DNA of 64,000 nt, from contig NC_057866.1 in NCBI RefSeq assembly GCF_019393635.1, positions 1,437,001 to 1,501,000 on the forward strand, in the 5' to 3' direction. The translations under genes and the position numbers were made by a program. The DNA comes from Dromiciops gliroides. Its lineage: Eukaryota; Chordata; Mammalia; Microbiotheria; Microbiotheriidae. Positions 22,845-37,800 of this stretch are shown here, one piece after another; the stretch's first letter is position 1, and every line of letters begins with the position of its first letter. The notes under the pieces were generated by a model that saw only the letters and a program-made list of their open reading frames with translations, had not been told where the DNA came from and did not search any database.

Positions 22845-25800
22845 GTGAGTGTGGGCCCCTGGGGACAGGCATGGCTGAGGCTCTGGATGGTGGGCTGGTC
22901 TGTGGACGTGGCTCAGGGCTAGCCCCAGGGTGTCCCAGGGCAAATGCAGAGGCTTGGGGGGTGGGCTCCACAGAGCTGCTCTCACACTCCCTCTAATGGC
23001 TGTCTGCCCTGCGGGGTCCCCAGAGCAAGAGGCAGACAGGTGCAGTGAGGAGTGGGGGCAGGAGGGAGGCTAGGCATACAGACAGAGGCCAGGGCCTGGG
23101 TTCAAGGCCCCACTCTGACACCAAGCAGCTGGGCCACTCTCTGCCCACATCTGGACCTCCACACCAGCCGGCTGCTAAGAGAAGGCAGGAAGAGGGGAGT
23201 CGGGGCCGGGTGCAGGGTGGGCCTCTGTGTAGGGCCCGCGCCTCACAACCCTTATGGGCCCCCCAGCTCACAAGCCTTCACACAACGGCCAAGTGTGCAG
23301 CACGTGGGGTGACTTCCACTACAAGACTTTCGATGGGGATGTCTTCCACTTTCCTGGCCTCTGCAACTACGTCTTCTCCTCCCACTGCAAGTCAGCCTAT
23401 GAAAGCTTCAACATCCAGATGCGGCGCTCCCCAGGGCCCAACGCCACCACGACCGTGAGCCACGTCACCCTGAAGCTTGAGGGGACTGTGGTGGAAATGA
23501 GCCCAGACACCACACTGGTCAACAGCAACCCGTGAGTGTGTGCTCATCTGGGGCGCCATCCCTCTGGGACTGGGGGGAGGCAGAGGCCCAGCTCCATCAC
23601 ACTCAGGAGCTCTGAGGGGCCCCTCCCATCTTGGGCTGCTGGTCAGAGCCACAACCTCTCAGGTCCCTTGCAGCTCCCAGTCTAGACTCCTGTGCCCCTC
23701 TCCCTCAACTGCAAAATAATAAGGTTGGGTGGGAGGCCTGGGCCCCTCCCCAGGACAGCTCCAGATAAGGCTTGGCCTGGGAGCCCCATCCCTCCCCTCC
23801 CCTCCCCTGCCTCCAGCCCCCTGAAGAAGGTGCCCTCTCCCCAGGGTCCAGCTGCCTTTCAGCCAAGCAGGCATCCTGATAGAGAAGAGCAGCAGCTACG
23901 TGAAGGTCGTGGCCAAGCTGGGCTTGGTGTTCATGTGGAACCAGGATGACGGACTCCTGGTGAGAGTGCAGCCCTGCTCTGAGAGAGGGTGCCTCCCTTG
24001 GGGGCACGCGGAAGAGGGAGGAGCTGAGCCAGGACATCTGGAGGAGTCACCTCCTCGATGGGGGAGGGTCTGGAGATGGCCCCAGGAGGACGAAGGCTGT
24101 CAGCACACAGAGGGGTCACCCCAGAAAGCAGAAGCAGGGCCCGGCTGAAAGGGGTCTGAGAAGGCGAAATTTTCCTCCCCGGAGCGTTTCCAAATGCAAA
24201 GGCCTTCCTGTGGAGGCCACTTGCCAGGGAGGCTGTGGAGGGGGGCTTGGGCAGCCAGGCTTGTGTCTAGGGGAGCCCTGGGGAGCTTGTCTGAGGGATG
24301 TGATTTGGAGGCTGACGAAGGGTGGGCTCAGAGCTAGAAGGTTTTGTGCCCAAAGCCGGCCTTGACTTGTATGACGAAGTCATGTCAGCACTTTGGTCAG
24401 TCTTGGTTCTCTCTTCCAAAGGGAGGCCCAGCTTGGCTGAGGTCCCCTGGGGCCTTGGGCTCCTCCTCAGAAAGCATCTTCTTGTCCACCTTTGCTCTCC
24501 ACTGTGGCTCACATCTCTCTGAGTCTGGGCCAAGGCAGGATGCTCTAGGACCATAGCTCTCCCAGCATCCTCCTTCCCCCTTTGTTTTAGCTGGAACTAG
24601 ATGCCAAGTATGCCAACCAGACCTGCGGCCTCTGCGGAGACTTCAATGGCATCCCCACCTACAATGAGCTCTTCTCCAACAGTAAGGAAGCCTCCAGGAC
24701 CCAAGGCCTCTGTTGTTGGGGAGGTCTGGGAAGGAGGCCTGGGAAGGAGGGAGGTGGCAAGCTAACACCTGACAAATAGGTGGGCATAACTCAGTGCCCA
24801 TACTCGCTGTGCATCTGGCTGGTGCCATGCACGGCCTGGGGAATGTTCCACGGGTTGCCCTTTTGGAGTGCCCGATATAGAAATGGAAGCTGAGCTCTGC
24901 TTGTTTCACACAGATGCCAGGCTGACGGCCTTCCAGTTTGGGAATATGCAGAAGATGGACGGGCCCACGGAGCAATGCCAGGACCCCCTCCCAGCAGCCC
25001 TGCACAACTGCACAGCTTCCTTTGTAAGCGCGGAGGGTCGGGCCCCTCACCTGCCCCCCAGGGGCTCCTCTGGGACAGAGGAGGGGGCAGGGCTCTCACC
25101 GGCAGGGCGGGCTTCCTATTTCCCCAGGACATCTGTGAGACCATCCTCAACAATGCCACCTTCTCCGCCTGCCACGCTCTGGTAGACGTCAGCAGCTATG
25201 TGGAGGCCTGCCGGCAAGACCTGTGCCTTTGTGCTGAAGCCAACGGCGCCTCCTGTATCTGTAGCTCCTTGGCTGAGTACTCCCGGCAGTGCGCCCACGC
25301 TGGCGGGCTGCCCCCGAACTGGAGGGCCCTCGACCTGTGCCGTGAGTAGCTCTGCCCCCAGCCCCAAGGCCTGGAACCTGTCCTGGCACCTCAAGAAGGG
25401 GATTCAGATGAGAACCTTTTGTCCCCCCTTCCGTCTGTTGCAGCCAAGACCTGCCCCTTGAATATGCAATACCATGAATGTGGCTCCCCCTGCATGGACA
25501 CCTGCTCCAACCAGGAGCGGTCCCTGCTCTGTGAAGACCATTGCATGGACGGTTGCTTCTGTCCCCCAGGTGAGTCCCCATCCCCTCTCGATGCCTCCCT
25601 CTGCCCTCCACGTGGACAATACCTAGAACCTCCCTGTCCTGCACCGAATAAGGCATGGGTCCGCTCATGTGCTGCCGAAGCAAGGGCCAAGGGTGGGAGT
25701 GGTCTGTGGAGAATGTGCTCAAGTGAGGACATGGCGGTCTATTCAGAAAGAATCTTGAGTCCGACCCATGCCCGGCCAAGAATGCCCTCTCCTGCGTTCC

Positions 25801-28800
25801 TCACGAGTATTCGTGCAGCTTTTGCTCAGAGCCCTGGAAGGTGGGAGCTGGCCCCATGCTGGGACAACACTCTTTGTGGGGAGGTTTTCCCTGATGAAAA
25901 GGAGAAAGACAGACAGAGATAGACAGGCTGACAGACAGATTGTCAGAGCCTTGATCGGATGCTTACAAAGGGCATCAATGATCCCTCCTGAGGTCAGGCC
26001 AGCAGCCCCATGGAAGTTAGTCAGAAAGGATGCCTGTGGGAGTGGCCCTGGCTCCCACCTGCACCAGCCCTTAAGCAGGGAGCTGCTTGGGCTGGGCCTC
26101 CTGGAGAGGACAGGTAGATGCAGGCCAAGCGTGTCTGGGACCCCGTCCTGGGGATGGCCCCTTGGTGCCTGCTAAGAGCAGAGGATGGGGGCAGGGGTGG
26201 CTCGGCAGAAGGCTCCCAAGTCAGCAGTTATCTCGGCCCTGTTTAGGAACCGTCTTGGATGACATCAGCAGCCAAGGCTGTGTCCCAGTGAATCAGTGCT
26301 CCTGCATGTACAATGGACAGTCCTATGCCCCTGGAAGCTCCTACTCCACGGAATGTACCAACTGGTGAGTGAGTGAGGAGTGCCCATGACCACGGTGACG
26401 TTCACCCAAGTGGGAGTCCAGAGATCTGGCTTCAAATCCGATGCCAGCAGTGTGACCCCCTGGATTCAAAGATGGTGGGGTGTCAGGTGGCCAGGGCTGC
26501 TGCTCAGGCCCCTGTTTCCAAACCCAGGGCTCTATTTTGCCCCCATCTCAGCTCTGCTTCCCCATCTGTAAACTGAGGACAGTCAGGCTCATCCTGCGTC
26601 CCCTGCAGGGCCCTCTAGCCATGTACTCAGACAAATTTTGAACATTGTGGGTTTGGGAAGGGGGGTATTTCCCAGCCCCCAGCTGTGATCAGGGCGACCC
26701 TGGAGCTGCAGGTTCTCAGATTTCCCAGGGCTGGGGAGGCACGGTCTGACTTTCTCAAAGGCCCCTCGCTCTGATGTGAAGGTCCCCGGTGGCGGGGCTT
26801 GGGGGGGGCGGCTCTTGTGGGGATCTGGCAGCACTGCCTCCCCTCAAGGGCCATGGGGCTCCTGAAATCTCCCTCATGCTCGCAGCACCTGTTCCGGGGG
26901 CCAGTGGAGCTGCCAGGATCTTCCCTGCCCCGGCACCTGCTCTGTCACTGGCGGCTCCCACTTCTCCACCTTTGACGAGAAGCATTACACAGTCCATGGG
27001 GACTGCAGCTACATCCTGGTTAAGGTAAAGGTCTCCAGAGGCCAGGAGCAGCTGCAAGGAGAGGGAACTCAGGCAAGATGGAATAGGGTGGGGGGAGTTC
27101 AAGGCACCACAGGAATGGGAGCTCTTCCTGCTGGAGGAATCCCTTCATCTCTCTGAGACTCAGTTTCCTCACTGGCAAAGCCTCAGACAGTGGCCACTAG
27201 GACTGTCTTGGCTTCTGTGAGAGTGGCATCAGGGAGGACAGCCAGCCTGTCAAAACTGTCAAAGGTGCTGAGCTGGGGACTGAGTCAGGGCCCCCAAAAT
27301 CAGAGCAAGTTCTAGCCTGGGCTGGATCTTGGAAGATGAAATTCACCAGAGGGAAATGTAAAGTCTGACACTTGGGTTCAAGTAATCAGCCTCACAAAGA
27401 CTGCTAGCTAGCCACCTACCTACAAAGTATTTGGGGATTTTTCACCCCACACCCAGGCTAGGACAAACCCAAAGGAAGTGTCCCACAACATACGGGAAGC
27501 TCCCCCTGAGCCCCTCAATGAAGCTCTTCTTTAGAAGGAAGTCCTTCACATCAGCTGTGCTCAAGATCTCCCTCTCCTGAAGCTTCATCCCTAGACAAGT
27601 TGAGGGTCACTTTGTCCAAGGCACAAGAATTGGGCCCAACAGCATGGGGAGCACCTAGGATGGTTTCCGCTCAGAAAAGTCCTAAGGCAGTGCTAACTTG
27701 GGACAGGAGGCATCCCATGGGCTGAAATGGAAAGCCACAAGCCAGCCAGGAGCCTCTCTCCAGCCTAACCTTGCTGCCCAGGCTCTGTGTACAGAGAGGT
27801 TTTCATGGGCTGTCCTGGGGCGGGGGGGTCTTTCTACTCTGCAGCCCTGTGAGAGCCAATCCTTTACCGTCCTGACGGAGCTCCGAAAGTGTGGGCTGAC
27901 TGACAGTGAGACCTGCCTCAAGAGTGTGTCCCTCAGCATTGGTGGTGGGCAGACAGTAAGTGCACCCCAAGCTGAGGAGAGGAGATGAGAGGGGGAGGAT
28001 GAGGAAGGAGGTGTAGGCACAGCCGCTCTGGGGGAGTGAGGCTTCCAAGCCCTCTCTCATGGAGTAAGGGCTGGGCCCTGGGCACCTTTAACATTCATTC
28101 CCTCAGCCTCCAATGGGTTCAGTGATGGCCCTAGGTTAACTTCAGCCATGCTCAGCTCCATCAAACATTTATCAAGCACCTCTCCCTACCGAGCACAGCT
28201 CTGAGAGGCCCGGCTGGCAGCCCCCAGAGTGGGCTGTAGTGATCTAGGGAGGCTCTCCTCTGAAGGGATCCATCCAGAACCCCTGCCAAGGCCCAGGAGC
28301 CTGCCCGACCCCATGGCCTTCCCTCACTGCGGTTTCCCTGCTCCCTCTCCTACCCAGGTGATCATGGTCAGGTCCACAGGGGAGGTGTTTGTGAACTGGA
28401 TTTATACCCAGCTGCCTGTCTCCACAGGTGAGTGAGGCTTCCTTCCCTGAGGAGTCCCATCAGCTTCTTGGGAGAACAGGGCCATGGCGGTCACAGCATA
28501 AGAGGGCGTGGGGTGTCTGAGGAGCACCCCCCGCCCCATGCTTGCCTTGCTCTCTGCCCACAGGCAATGCCACCCTCTTCAGACCTTCCTCGTCCTTCAT
28601 CATCGCTCAGACGAACCTGGGTCTCCAGCTGACCATCCAGCTCATCCCCACCATGCAAGTCTTTGTAAGAGTGGAGCCGTCCCTATGGGGGCTGACCTGC
28701 GGTAGGTGGAGGACCCCCTCCCTCCAGGCCTTCCCGACTGCCCTGGCAGGTGGGTGGCCTCATGCCCACTGGGCTCTTGCTCCCTCCAGGTCTCTGTGGG

Positions 28801-31800
28801 AATTTCAACAGCATCCAGGCTGATGATTTCAAGACCATGAGTGGGGTGGTAGAAGGCACGGCCGCTGCCTTTGTCAACACCTACAAGACACAAGGTGACT
28901 GTCCCAATGTCAAGAATCACTTTGAGGACCCGTGCATGCTCAGTGCGGAGAATGGTAAGTGGTTGGGGGAACTACTGCCCAGCATGCAGAGCTCACCCTG
29001 GGGAGCATGGGGGCCCTCCTACAGGAGCTCCTGGGCAGGAGATGTCCCCTCTCCACACAGGTTGGCACCTTCTTGGTAACCTCTAGAGCACCAAAGATCC
29101 CTAAGCGCCTTGCTCAGGCTGGTGCAGCTGGTAGAGGCCAGAGACAGGACTGGAACTCAGCTCTTCCAGCCACCACCCTGTCCCTGCACTAGGGTGCCTC
29201 TCTACTCAGTCAATTAATTCCTGAAATACTGCCAGGCTGCCCATCACCCCACATCAAGGCCTGGGGTGGGGTGGGAGAGACGGCTGCTTATTTTACCGAA
29301 CCACCAACTCTCAGGGCAAGCAGGGCCCTCATACATCTCAGGTTCTGATCTCCTCCTCGTCACCTGCTTGAAAGAGGACACCAAGGGAGCGCAGAGAGAG
29401 AAGGGACTTGACTAGGGTCACACAGTGGGGAAGTGGGACAAGAGCCCAGGTCTTCTCTCTCCCAGTCCAAAGCCTTCTCCTCTAGGACCACCCCCTCAAC
29501 CTAGCCCATTTGTAAGATGTGGGTCCTATACATAGGGTATGTGATGTTCATAGCAGATTCTCCCAGGGCTTGGTGCATGCACATACAATTAAGAGCCATA
29601 GATCAGGAAAGAATCCAGGAACTGGGAAGAAAGATTTCTTTACAAATTGCAAAAATTGAATACGGATAACGGTAACATCTGATGCTTGGGTAAAACAATT
29701 TAACTTCACAAATATAAGACTAGGAATGAGTAACCCCAGCAGTTCATCTGAAAAAAAGATCTGGGAGACAGTGGACCTCAGCTTAACATGTACCCCCAGG
29801 GCAACATGGTGCCACTCTGTCCAAGAGCAGAACTTCTGGGAATTAGGAGGTGGCAGGCCCTCTGTCCTCTGCCTGGGTGAGACCCTATCGGGAGCTAGTT
29901 TTTAAATCCAAGTGTAAGGATCGACACTTCTGATATCAAGTTTGTGAATTTAAAGGGATCCTTCTGCCCAGTCTCTGGTGTCTGGCCATATCTGCCCCCT
30001 CTTCTGGAGGCCTGTGTCCAGCTCTGGGAGGCCACAGTTTAGGAGGCACTCTGATGAGCCTAGACAATGTCTAGGGGGTGGCCATGGTGGGGGAGGGTCT
30101 CAGGATCACTTACAAGAATTGGAGATATTTAGGATTCGGAAGAGAAGATTGAGGGCACACATGAATGGTGTCTGCATGTGTGTGAGTGGCTGTCTTGTGG
30201 GAGAGGTATAGCCTTGCTCTGCTCAGCCCCAGAGGGGCTGCTCCAGCAGGGAAGGGGTACCTGGGGAGGTGTCTCCCACAAGCCCATGTTGGGGATAGTG
30301 GTGAAGGGTTCTCAAGCAGGTACAGGCTGCACGAGAGGCCTCTGGGATGGAGCTGGGGATCCTGGGGCTCACATGGGCACAGACCCCCCAACACAAAGTC
30401 CCCTGTCCTTTTTTTCTGCAGAGAAGTACGCACAGCACTGGTGTGGCCTGCTCCTCGACCCACAGGGGCCCTTTGCCCAGTGCCACGCAGTGGTTGGCCC
30501 AGCCCTTTACCATTCGGTAACTACCTGCCAGTCATCAGTGGGCAAAGCCGAATGGCTGATGCTCTCATGGGCTCCAGAGGAAGGGGAGGGAGGGAGGGTG
30601 GGCACCATGAGAACAACCACCCCCTCCGTCCTCCCCCCACCCTCAGAGCTCCTCGACATCCCCCAAATCCCTTCCTCACCCAAAACAGCCTGGCAAGGCA
30701 GGGGCTCTGGGCACTTTTATCCTTCCATTACACATGAGGATGTGGTGAACATGACATGATATAGCAGAGGGAGAGGGACCTGTCCAAGGTCCTAGAGCTA
30801 CCAGGGGTTTAAAATGTGTCCCCAAGACCTAAATTCAGAACTTTCCACCAGATCAAATGACAATGATACAGGACAGGCCACGGCTGCTGGATGGGTCTGC
30901 CATAATGTATGTTCCTGGATGTCAGCTTCATGCTGATGGGATCTGTACAAACCAAGACTGACACCTCTCCTTTGGGACCAGAGTACTCTCTCTGTCCAAG
31001 GAGCCATTCGGGGACCCTCTGGCCCTCCTCTCCCTAGCCTAACCCCCTCTCTATAACCTGGCCCTGGCCCTGACCCTGACCCTGACCCTGACCCTGGTCC
31101 CGATCCTGGCGCTGGTCCTGGTCCTGGCCCTGACCCTGGCCCTGGCCCTGGTCCTGGTCCTGGCCCTGGCCCTGGCCCTGGTCCTGGTCCTGGCCCTGAC
31201 CCTGGCCCTGGCCCTGGTCCTGGTCCTGGCCCTGGCCCTGGCCCTGGTCCTGGTCCTGACCCTGGCCCTGACCCTGACCCTGACCCTGGCCCTGGCCCTG
31301 GTCCTGGCCCTGACCCTGGCCCTGGTCCTGGTCCTGGCCCTGACCCTGGCCCTGGTCCTGGTCCTGGTCCTGGCCCTGACCCTGGCCCTGGTCCTGGTCC
31401 TGACCCTGGCCCTGACCCTGACCCTGACCCTAGCCCTGGCCCTGGTCCTGGTCCTGGCCCTGACCCTGGCCCTGGTCCTGGTCCTGGCCCTGACCCTGGC
31501 CCTGGTCCTGATCCTGGCCCTGACTCTGGTCCTGATCCTGGCCCTGGTCCTGGCCCTTTTCCCTGCCCTAGATCTGAGACCTGACCCTGGAGTGCTCTCA
31601 CCACCTCCCAGGGCTGCTAATAAGGAACCAAAGGGTTTGGAATCAAATTGAACAATTAAGGGAACAATTAAGAGCGATGAGTCCCTTCCCTTGCCCATCA
31701 AACTTCCAAATGAATTCCTTACTCTTGGAATCTTGGAAGTGGCTCCTGTGCTGGTCTCAGGCCTCTGAGAACCTGGTGGAGAGACCTTAGTCTGAGGGAT

Positions 31801-34800
31801 TCCTGGGGTCTCTGAGGGAAGAGAACAGCAAGGGGCCACTGAGGGTTTTCTCTGCTCCCCAGAACTGCATGTTTGACACTTGCAACTGTGAGAAAAGTGA
31901 GGACTGCCTGTGTGCAGCACTATCTTCCTATGTGCAAGCCTGTGCTGTCCGGGGAGTGTTGCTGAGTGGCTGGAGAGTCGAAGTCTGCAGTAAGTGTGCA
32001 GGGGGCTTGAGCTAGGCCACCCAGGGAGGGAATGATGGAGGGAAGGGGAGGGGCATCCTGCCATGGAGATGCTGCTGTTATTCCCATTTTACAGTGGAGG
32101 AAACCGAGGCAGACAAAGGTGAAGTGACTTGTCCAAGGTAACAGCTAGCACGTGTCTGAGGCTGGATTTGGGTTTGGGTCCTCCTGACTCCAGGCCCAGT
32201 GCTCTCTCCACTGTGCCACCAGCTGCCCCTGCAAGGAGGACTAGCCAGTGAGGCCAGAGGACTGGATGGGATGGGAAGGGGTTTCCCTAAGGCCGTCCCC
32301 AGGATCCCGAGAGCTTTGCCCACATTCTGACAGCCTCTGGCGCCTTCCTTGCCTCTGCAGCCAAGCCCATGACGTCGTGCCCCAAGTCCCTGACTTACCG
32401 ATACAATATCACCACCTGCCAGCCCACCTGTCGCTCGCTCAGTGAGCCTGACGTCACTTGCACCATTAAGTTCGTCCCAGTGGATGGCTGCACCTGCCCA
32501 GAAGGCACCTTCATGGACGACGCTGGCAAATGCGTGCCCGCGGCTAGCTGCCCATGCTACTACCAAGGGTCTGCTATTCCGAATGGAGAGTCTGTCCACC
32601 ACAACGGAGTCATGTGGTACGGAGCCTGCCCTGCCCATCCCAGCCTTCAGAGTGGGGGGAGGGGAGCCCCCCCCACCTCCCCCCCCCACCCCGCCGAAGC
32701 TTAACCAGCTTCTTCCTTTCCAGCACTTGTACTCAAGGCAGACTGAACTGCATTGGAAGCCAGATCCCGAAGCCAGGTAAGCCCCTCTACTGCTGGGTGC
32801 TATGGCCTGTGCCACTGCTAGGCTACCATCCAAGGGCAGCCCAAGCCCAAGCCCAGAAGAGCAAGCACACGTCAGGAAGTGCCCTCGAATCAGGGGCCCT
32901 GGGGCCAACAGGAGCATAGGCCTTGAGCTGTAAGGGGCCCTGGAGGCCACCAAAGGCCATCTGCTCATTTTACTGAGAGGGAAACTGAGGCCCAGAAAGG
33001 GAAGGGACTTAGCTAAGGTCATGTAGCTCAGAAATGGTGGATCTGGGATCCAGTGGCCACTTTCTCCCAGTGGCCTGGTGGCCTTTGGGCATCTGTTCCT
33101 GCATCTCAATCTGTCCGTGCACAAGCTAAAGAGAGCTCTTCGAGCCAAGATCACAGAGCTGGGCTCTAGCCCGCCCCGCCCCCACCCATGAGGATGAACT
33201 CTACAGAGCCAAGAGGGCCACAGCTCCGGGCCGGCTCATGGCTCGCCTTCCGCTTCTCCTCCAGCCTGTGCAGCTCCCATGGTCTACTTTAACTGCAGCA
33301 AGACCTCAGCAGGAGTGACCGGAGCCGAGTGTCAAAAAAGCTGCCACACTCTGGACATGGCCTGTGTGAGTGACCCATGAAGCTTTGCCTCCGCCCCTTC
33401 CCAGGGAGCACCCAGCCCCCTGTGTGCATCACCCACCCTACCTCACCAGCACTGCGCATGCGTAGACAGGAGCAAGGAGGAGGTTCAGGCTGTCAGGCAG
33501 TTTTGGTGTCTCCGCCCACGGACACAAGCCGATTCGCACACTCACTGGGCACCTTCCTCGGCCAGCAGAACCTCTATTCTCAGTCCTTGCTTGCTTGGGA
33601 CAGGCCTGGCACACTTCATCATGCCAGTCCCATAAATGGGGGGCCCTCTTTCCCTATCCCATTTCTGTTTTTCTTGCTGCCCTTTCCCACCCTGTGGCAC
33701 CCAAGACATCTAGAAAGCTTAGAGCAGGAGGAATTGCTTACAGGGGCTGCCATTTCCTCCTGACAGCTTTGGGGCTGCCCTGCATGTGCAGAGGGAAGCC
33801 CATGGGATTAGAGCCCAGACTTCTGACTCCAAAGGCAGCCACTCCCTGAAAGTCTACTTAGGGGTCCTTCCAAAACCTTCTTCTTCCCATCGCTAGCTTA
33901 TACTGCCCACAGCCATGTGTCTGAGCAGTCTATTTTCTCACAGGGCTGATGGTCAAGCATACAATCTATCTAGTAGTCTGCCTGCCTGCCTTCCTGCCTG
34001 CCTACCTGTCTGCCTTCCTGTCTGTCTGCCTTCCTTCCTGCCTGCCTGCCTACACACTTGCCTCCCCGTTGCCTCTTCCAGGCTTTTGACAGGAGTTTTC
34101 TCTTGCCTACAACAGTATAGCAATAAGTGTGTCTCCGGTTGTGTGTGCCCGGATGGGCTGGTGTCTGATGGAGAAGGAGGCTGCATTCATGAGGATCAGT
34201 GCCCATGTGTCCACAACGAGGCCAGCTACCAGGCTGGTGAGACCATTCAGGTGGATTGCAACACCTGGTAAGTGCCCTCAGCTGCCAGGGACGGTGCTTT
34301 GGCTCCTCCCTCCACACAGCCAGGCAGGTTTCTGCAGTGAAGCCGTGTAGGAAGGCTCTCCAGGCAGCGAGTCCCATTCAAGGGCCAGGGGCGGCTTTTC
34401 CTGGAAGAGAGATGCAGGCAGGTTTCCAAACTCATACTTCCTGGGACTCTGGTGCTTTTCCAGCCCCAAAGAGCTTGCCTGCTGACCACAGAGGAGGCAG
34501 AGAGGGGATGGGTTTGAGCTGGGCCTCCTCTGACTCTGTCAGCTGGGCCACCTCCCCAAGAAAGTGGCCAGTCCTGGCAGCCCCAAAGGGAGGAGGCTCT
34601 GGCCTGGCCTCCAGCCTCCACCTCAAGTATCCTCCTCCTTGTCCCCTCAGCACCTGCAAGGATCGAATGTGGCAGTGTACCAATGAGTCCTGTTTGGCCA
34701 CGTGTACCGTGTATGGCGACGGTCAGTATATCACCTTTGATGGCCAACGCTACAGCTTCAGTGGGAACTGCGAGTACATGCTGGTCCAGGTAAGAGGGAG

Positions 34801-37800
34801 GGGCGTGCTGGGCGTGTTCTCCTCCACCTGTCTCTGGAGGTTCCCTCCAATGTTCCCCTACCTGTGAAGCTGACTCAAGTTATGAGTGCAAGCGAGACCT
34901 TGAGCACTCCCGTCAGTGGCTTGTGAGTTTCTTGGGGTCTTGCCCTGGGCAGGGCAGGGCATGGATTGTCCAGCAGGCAACCTGGCCCTGTTCAGAGGCC
35001 TGTGCACAGGTTGGCTCCAGTGGGAGGAGGCAGCCAGCCACAGACCCTTTTTGAAGTGGTGGGGGCCACTGTGTCAGAGGGGGCAGAAGGCCGGGTCTCA
35101 CTCTTTGAGTTTCCAGGCTAGATAGAGGGCAATCTTAGTCATTCCATCTGCCAGGCCCTCGGAGCCCTTCCTACACAGGGAGAACCTGAGGGAGGCACTG
35201 GCTCAGGCCGGAGCCCAGGTCCTTGGCAGTGGGGGCCCTGGGCCCCTCCCTGTAGTCCTGGGCCCCCTGGGGGCCCCTCCACTGGGGTGGGGGCTGGCCT
35301 TGCCCCTGGAGTCCACTCCAGTGATAGAGCACTTCCCTCGGCAGGACCACTGCGGGAAGAACAGCAGTGCCAAGGGGACTTTCCGAGTCATCACAGAGAA
35401 CATCCCCTGTGGGACCACAGGCACCACCTGCTCCAAGGCCATCAAGATCTTCTTGGGGGTGGGTCTCTGTCTGGGGAAGAACTTGAGAAAGAAGCTGTCC
35501 AAGGAGAGTCTGGGGGAGGGGCTGGGGCAAGCCTTAGCTAGGCATGACTTCCCAGAAAAGCAGGACCCTCTGGGAGGCCTGTGGGCCTCTGGGATTGCCA
35601 GGTGCTCTCCTTGATGTCCTGGTGGGTCTGAGCATGGGCATTGAGCAGCCTTTGGCCTTTTCATCCAGAGCTATGAACTGAAGCTCAGTGAAGGGAAGGT
35701 GGAAGTGATTGAGAAGGAGGATGCTTCAGGGGAGCCCCCTTACAGCATCCGTCAGATGGGGATCTACCTGATCGTGGACACCAACAGTGGGTTGGTCCTG
35801 CTGTGGGACAAGAAGACCAGTATCTTCATCCAACTCAGTCCCGACTTCAAGGTACCGGGGCTGTGAAGCCAGAGCTGTGATTGAGAATGCCGTCTGCCCT
35901 GGAGTGGGATTGATGGAGACTCTTACTGGGAAATCAACTGCCTGTGCCTGTGTGTGTGCACATGCTCGTGTGTATGCACAAGTGTGAATGGGCATGGGTG
36001 TGTATGCATGCGAATTGTGCACCCAAGGATATGTAGGTGTGTGTATGCACACGGTCCATGGGTGTATGCATTGTATAAGTCTGCATTGTGTGCATGTGTG
36101 CAGTTCACTGTGCTTGTGTGTGTGTGTGTGCACTGTACATGCATGGGTGTGCTCCGCATGGGGGGGAGGCTGCGCATGTGTCTTCACATGTGTAGATGCA
36201 CATTCATGTTTGTCAGCCAGAGGCTGAGGGCATGGATGTTGCCCCATGGAAAGTACCAGGCACTAGGGGAAGACAGATGAGGAAGACACTGCTCCTGACC
36301 GCAGGAAAGTGATGGCCAGCAGAGGACTGTGGTGCTAGGCAGACTGGGCACAAAGGGAGACTAGATGGATCGGGCTCTAGAAGCTTGTCCCCAGGAGCCC
36401 AGCTCAGCCATGATTTCCAGTAACAAAACACTGTCCTCCCAACAACCCCCTGATACAGAAGGGGGAGGCACCCCCTCATTTTGCAGTTTCCCCTGCTTGG
36501 TGGGGTGCCAGGAGAGTCTCCCCAGTGCCGTGCTTCCTGAGGCCATGGATGGGAAGAACGGGCCCTGGGGGCAAAGGGAGAGAGGCTGGGCAGGGCCAGG
36601 GGGACCAGACTCACACCAGGGGATAGTCAGGAAGTGAGGCAGTGCTCTTCTTCCCACAGAATGAGGGACACTGGCAGCAGGGCTAGCACTGGTGTCCAGA
36701 AACATCACAAGCATGTTCTTCCCACTTCCTGACCTCATCCTTCCCTCTGGACAGGGGAAGGTCTGCGGTCTCTGTGGGAACTATGACGGCAACATCATCA
36801 ATGACTTCACCACCAGGAGCCTCTTGGTGGTGCGTGACGTGCAGGAGTTTGGCAACAGCTGGAAGATGTCCCTGTCCTGCCCGGACGCTGTCCCCACCAG
36901 GGACCCCTGCACAACCAACCCTTACCGCAAGGCCTGGGCCCAGAAGCAGTGCAGCATCATCAACAGCGCCGTCTTCTCCGCCTGTCACTCTCAGGTAAGG
37001 CAGAGCCCAGGGGCTGAAAGGAAGGGGGCTTTCTCACAGGACTCTTTTTGTCCCAAAGGATGGGGCAGCCCCTGCCTCTTCTTGGAGCATCTCTGGCATT
37101 CGAGCGCACACGAGAGCCTCACTCTCTTCTTGGGGAGAATGCAGCATCTCTATTGGCCAAAGGACCCAAGATGACTTGAGGTCACTCCCCACCTTGCCCC
37201 CTGGCATCTTCCTGTTGCAAATAGGAGGCAGGAAGTGAAGCCCCGGCTTACTGTGCCGGGGAGTGAGAAACCCAGAGGTCAATGTTTCTGTCTCTAGGTT
37301 GAGCCCACCAAATACTATGAGGCGTGTGTGTCAGATGCATGTGCCTGTGACACTGGGGGAGACTGTGAGTGCTTCTGCACAGCTGTGGCTGCCTATGCTC
37401 AAGCCTGCAATGAGATCAACGTCTGCATCTCCTGGAGGACGCCCAGTGTCTGCCGTGAGTCTCTGAGGCTGCCATGGGATGAGCAGCCAGCCAGGACCCA
37501 GGCAGGCTTGGTCTGTAGATCTGCCCCTTCCATAGCTCATCTCCAGGGACACAGTGAGGGAGGAGATGCCACGTGTTCTCTCAAGGGTCTGGGGCTTCAC
37601 AACTATAGGCCATTCCTGGGATGGGCTACACCAAGGGGCACAGTGAGATCTGCTAGTGGCCCACCATTCTAGCTCCCTGCCAAGAGACTCTCCCCACCCC
37701 CACCCCAAGCTCTGTGGCTGTAGGAGAGACCTTTCTGCTATCTGATTAGCTGTCCTGTCTGTCACCTTTGGCTGCCATCAGAGGTGACCCTCAAGGTCAG

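Noticed and set aside
30798-32064. Two long minus-strand open frames (268 and 337 codons)
   Set aside because: They consist mostly of the translated hexanucleotide array (GPGPGS and RTRARV repeats). A 6-bp repeat without stop codons stays open in all frames by necessity, and no splice or family evidence supports a gene.
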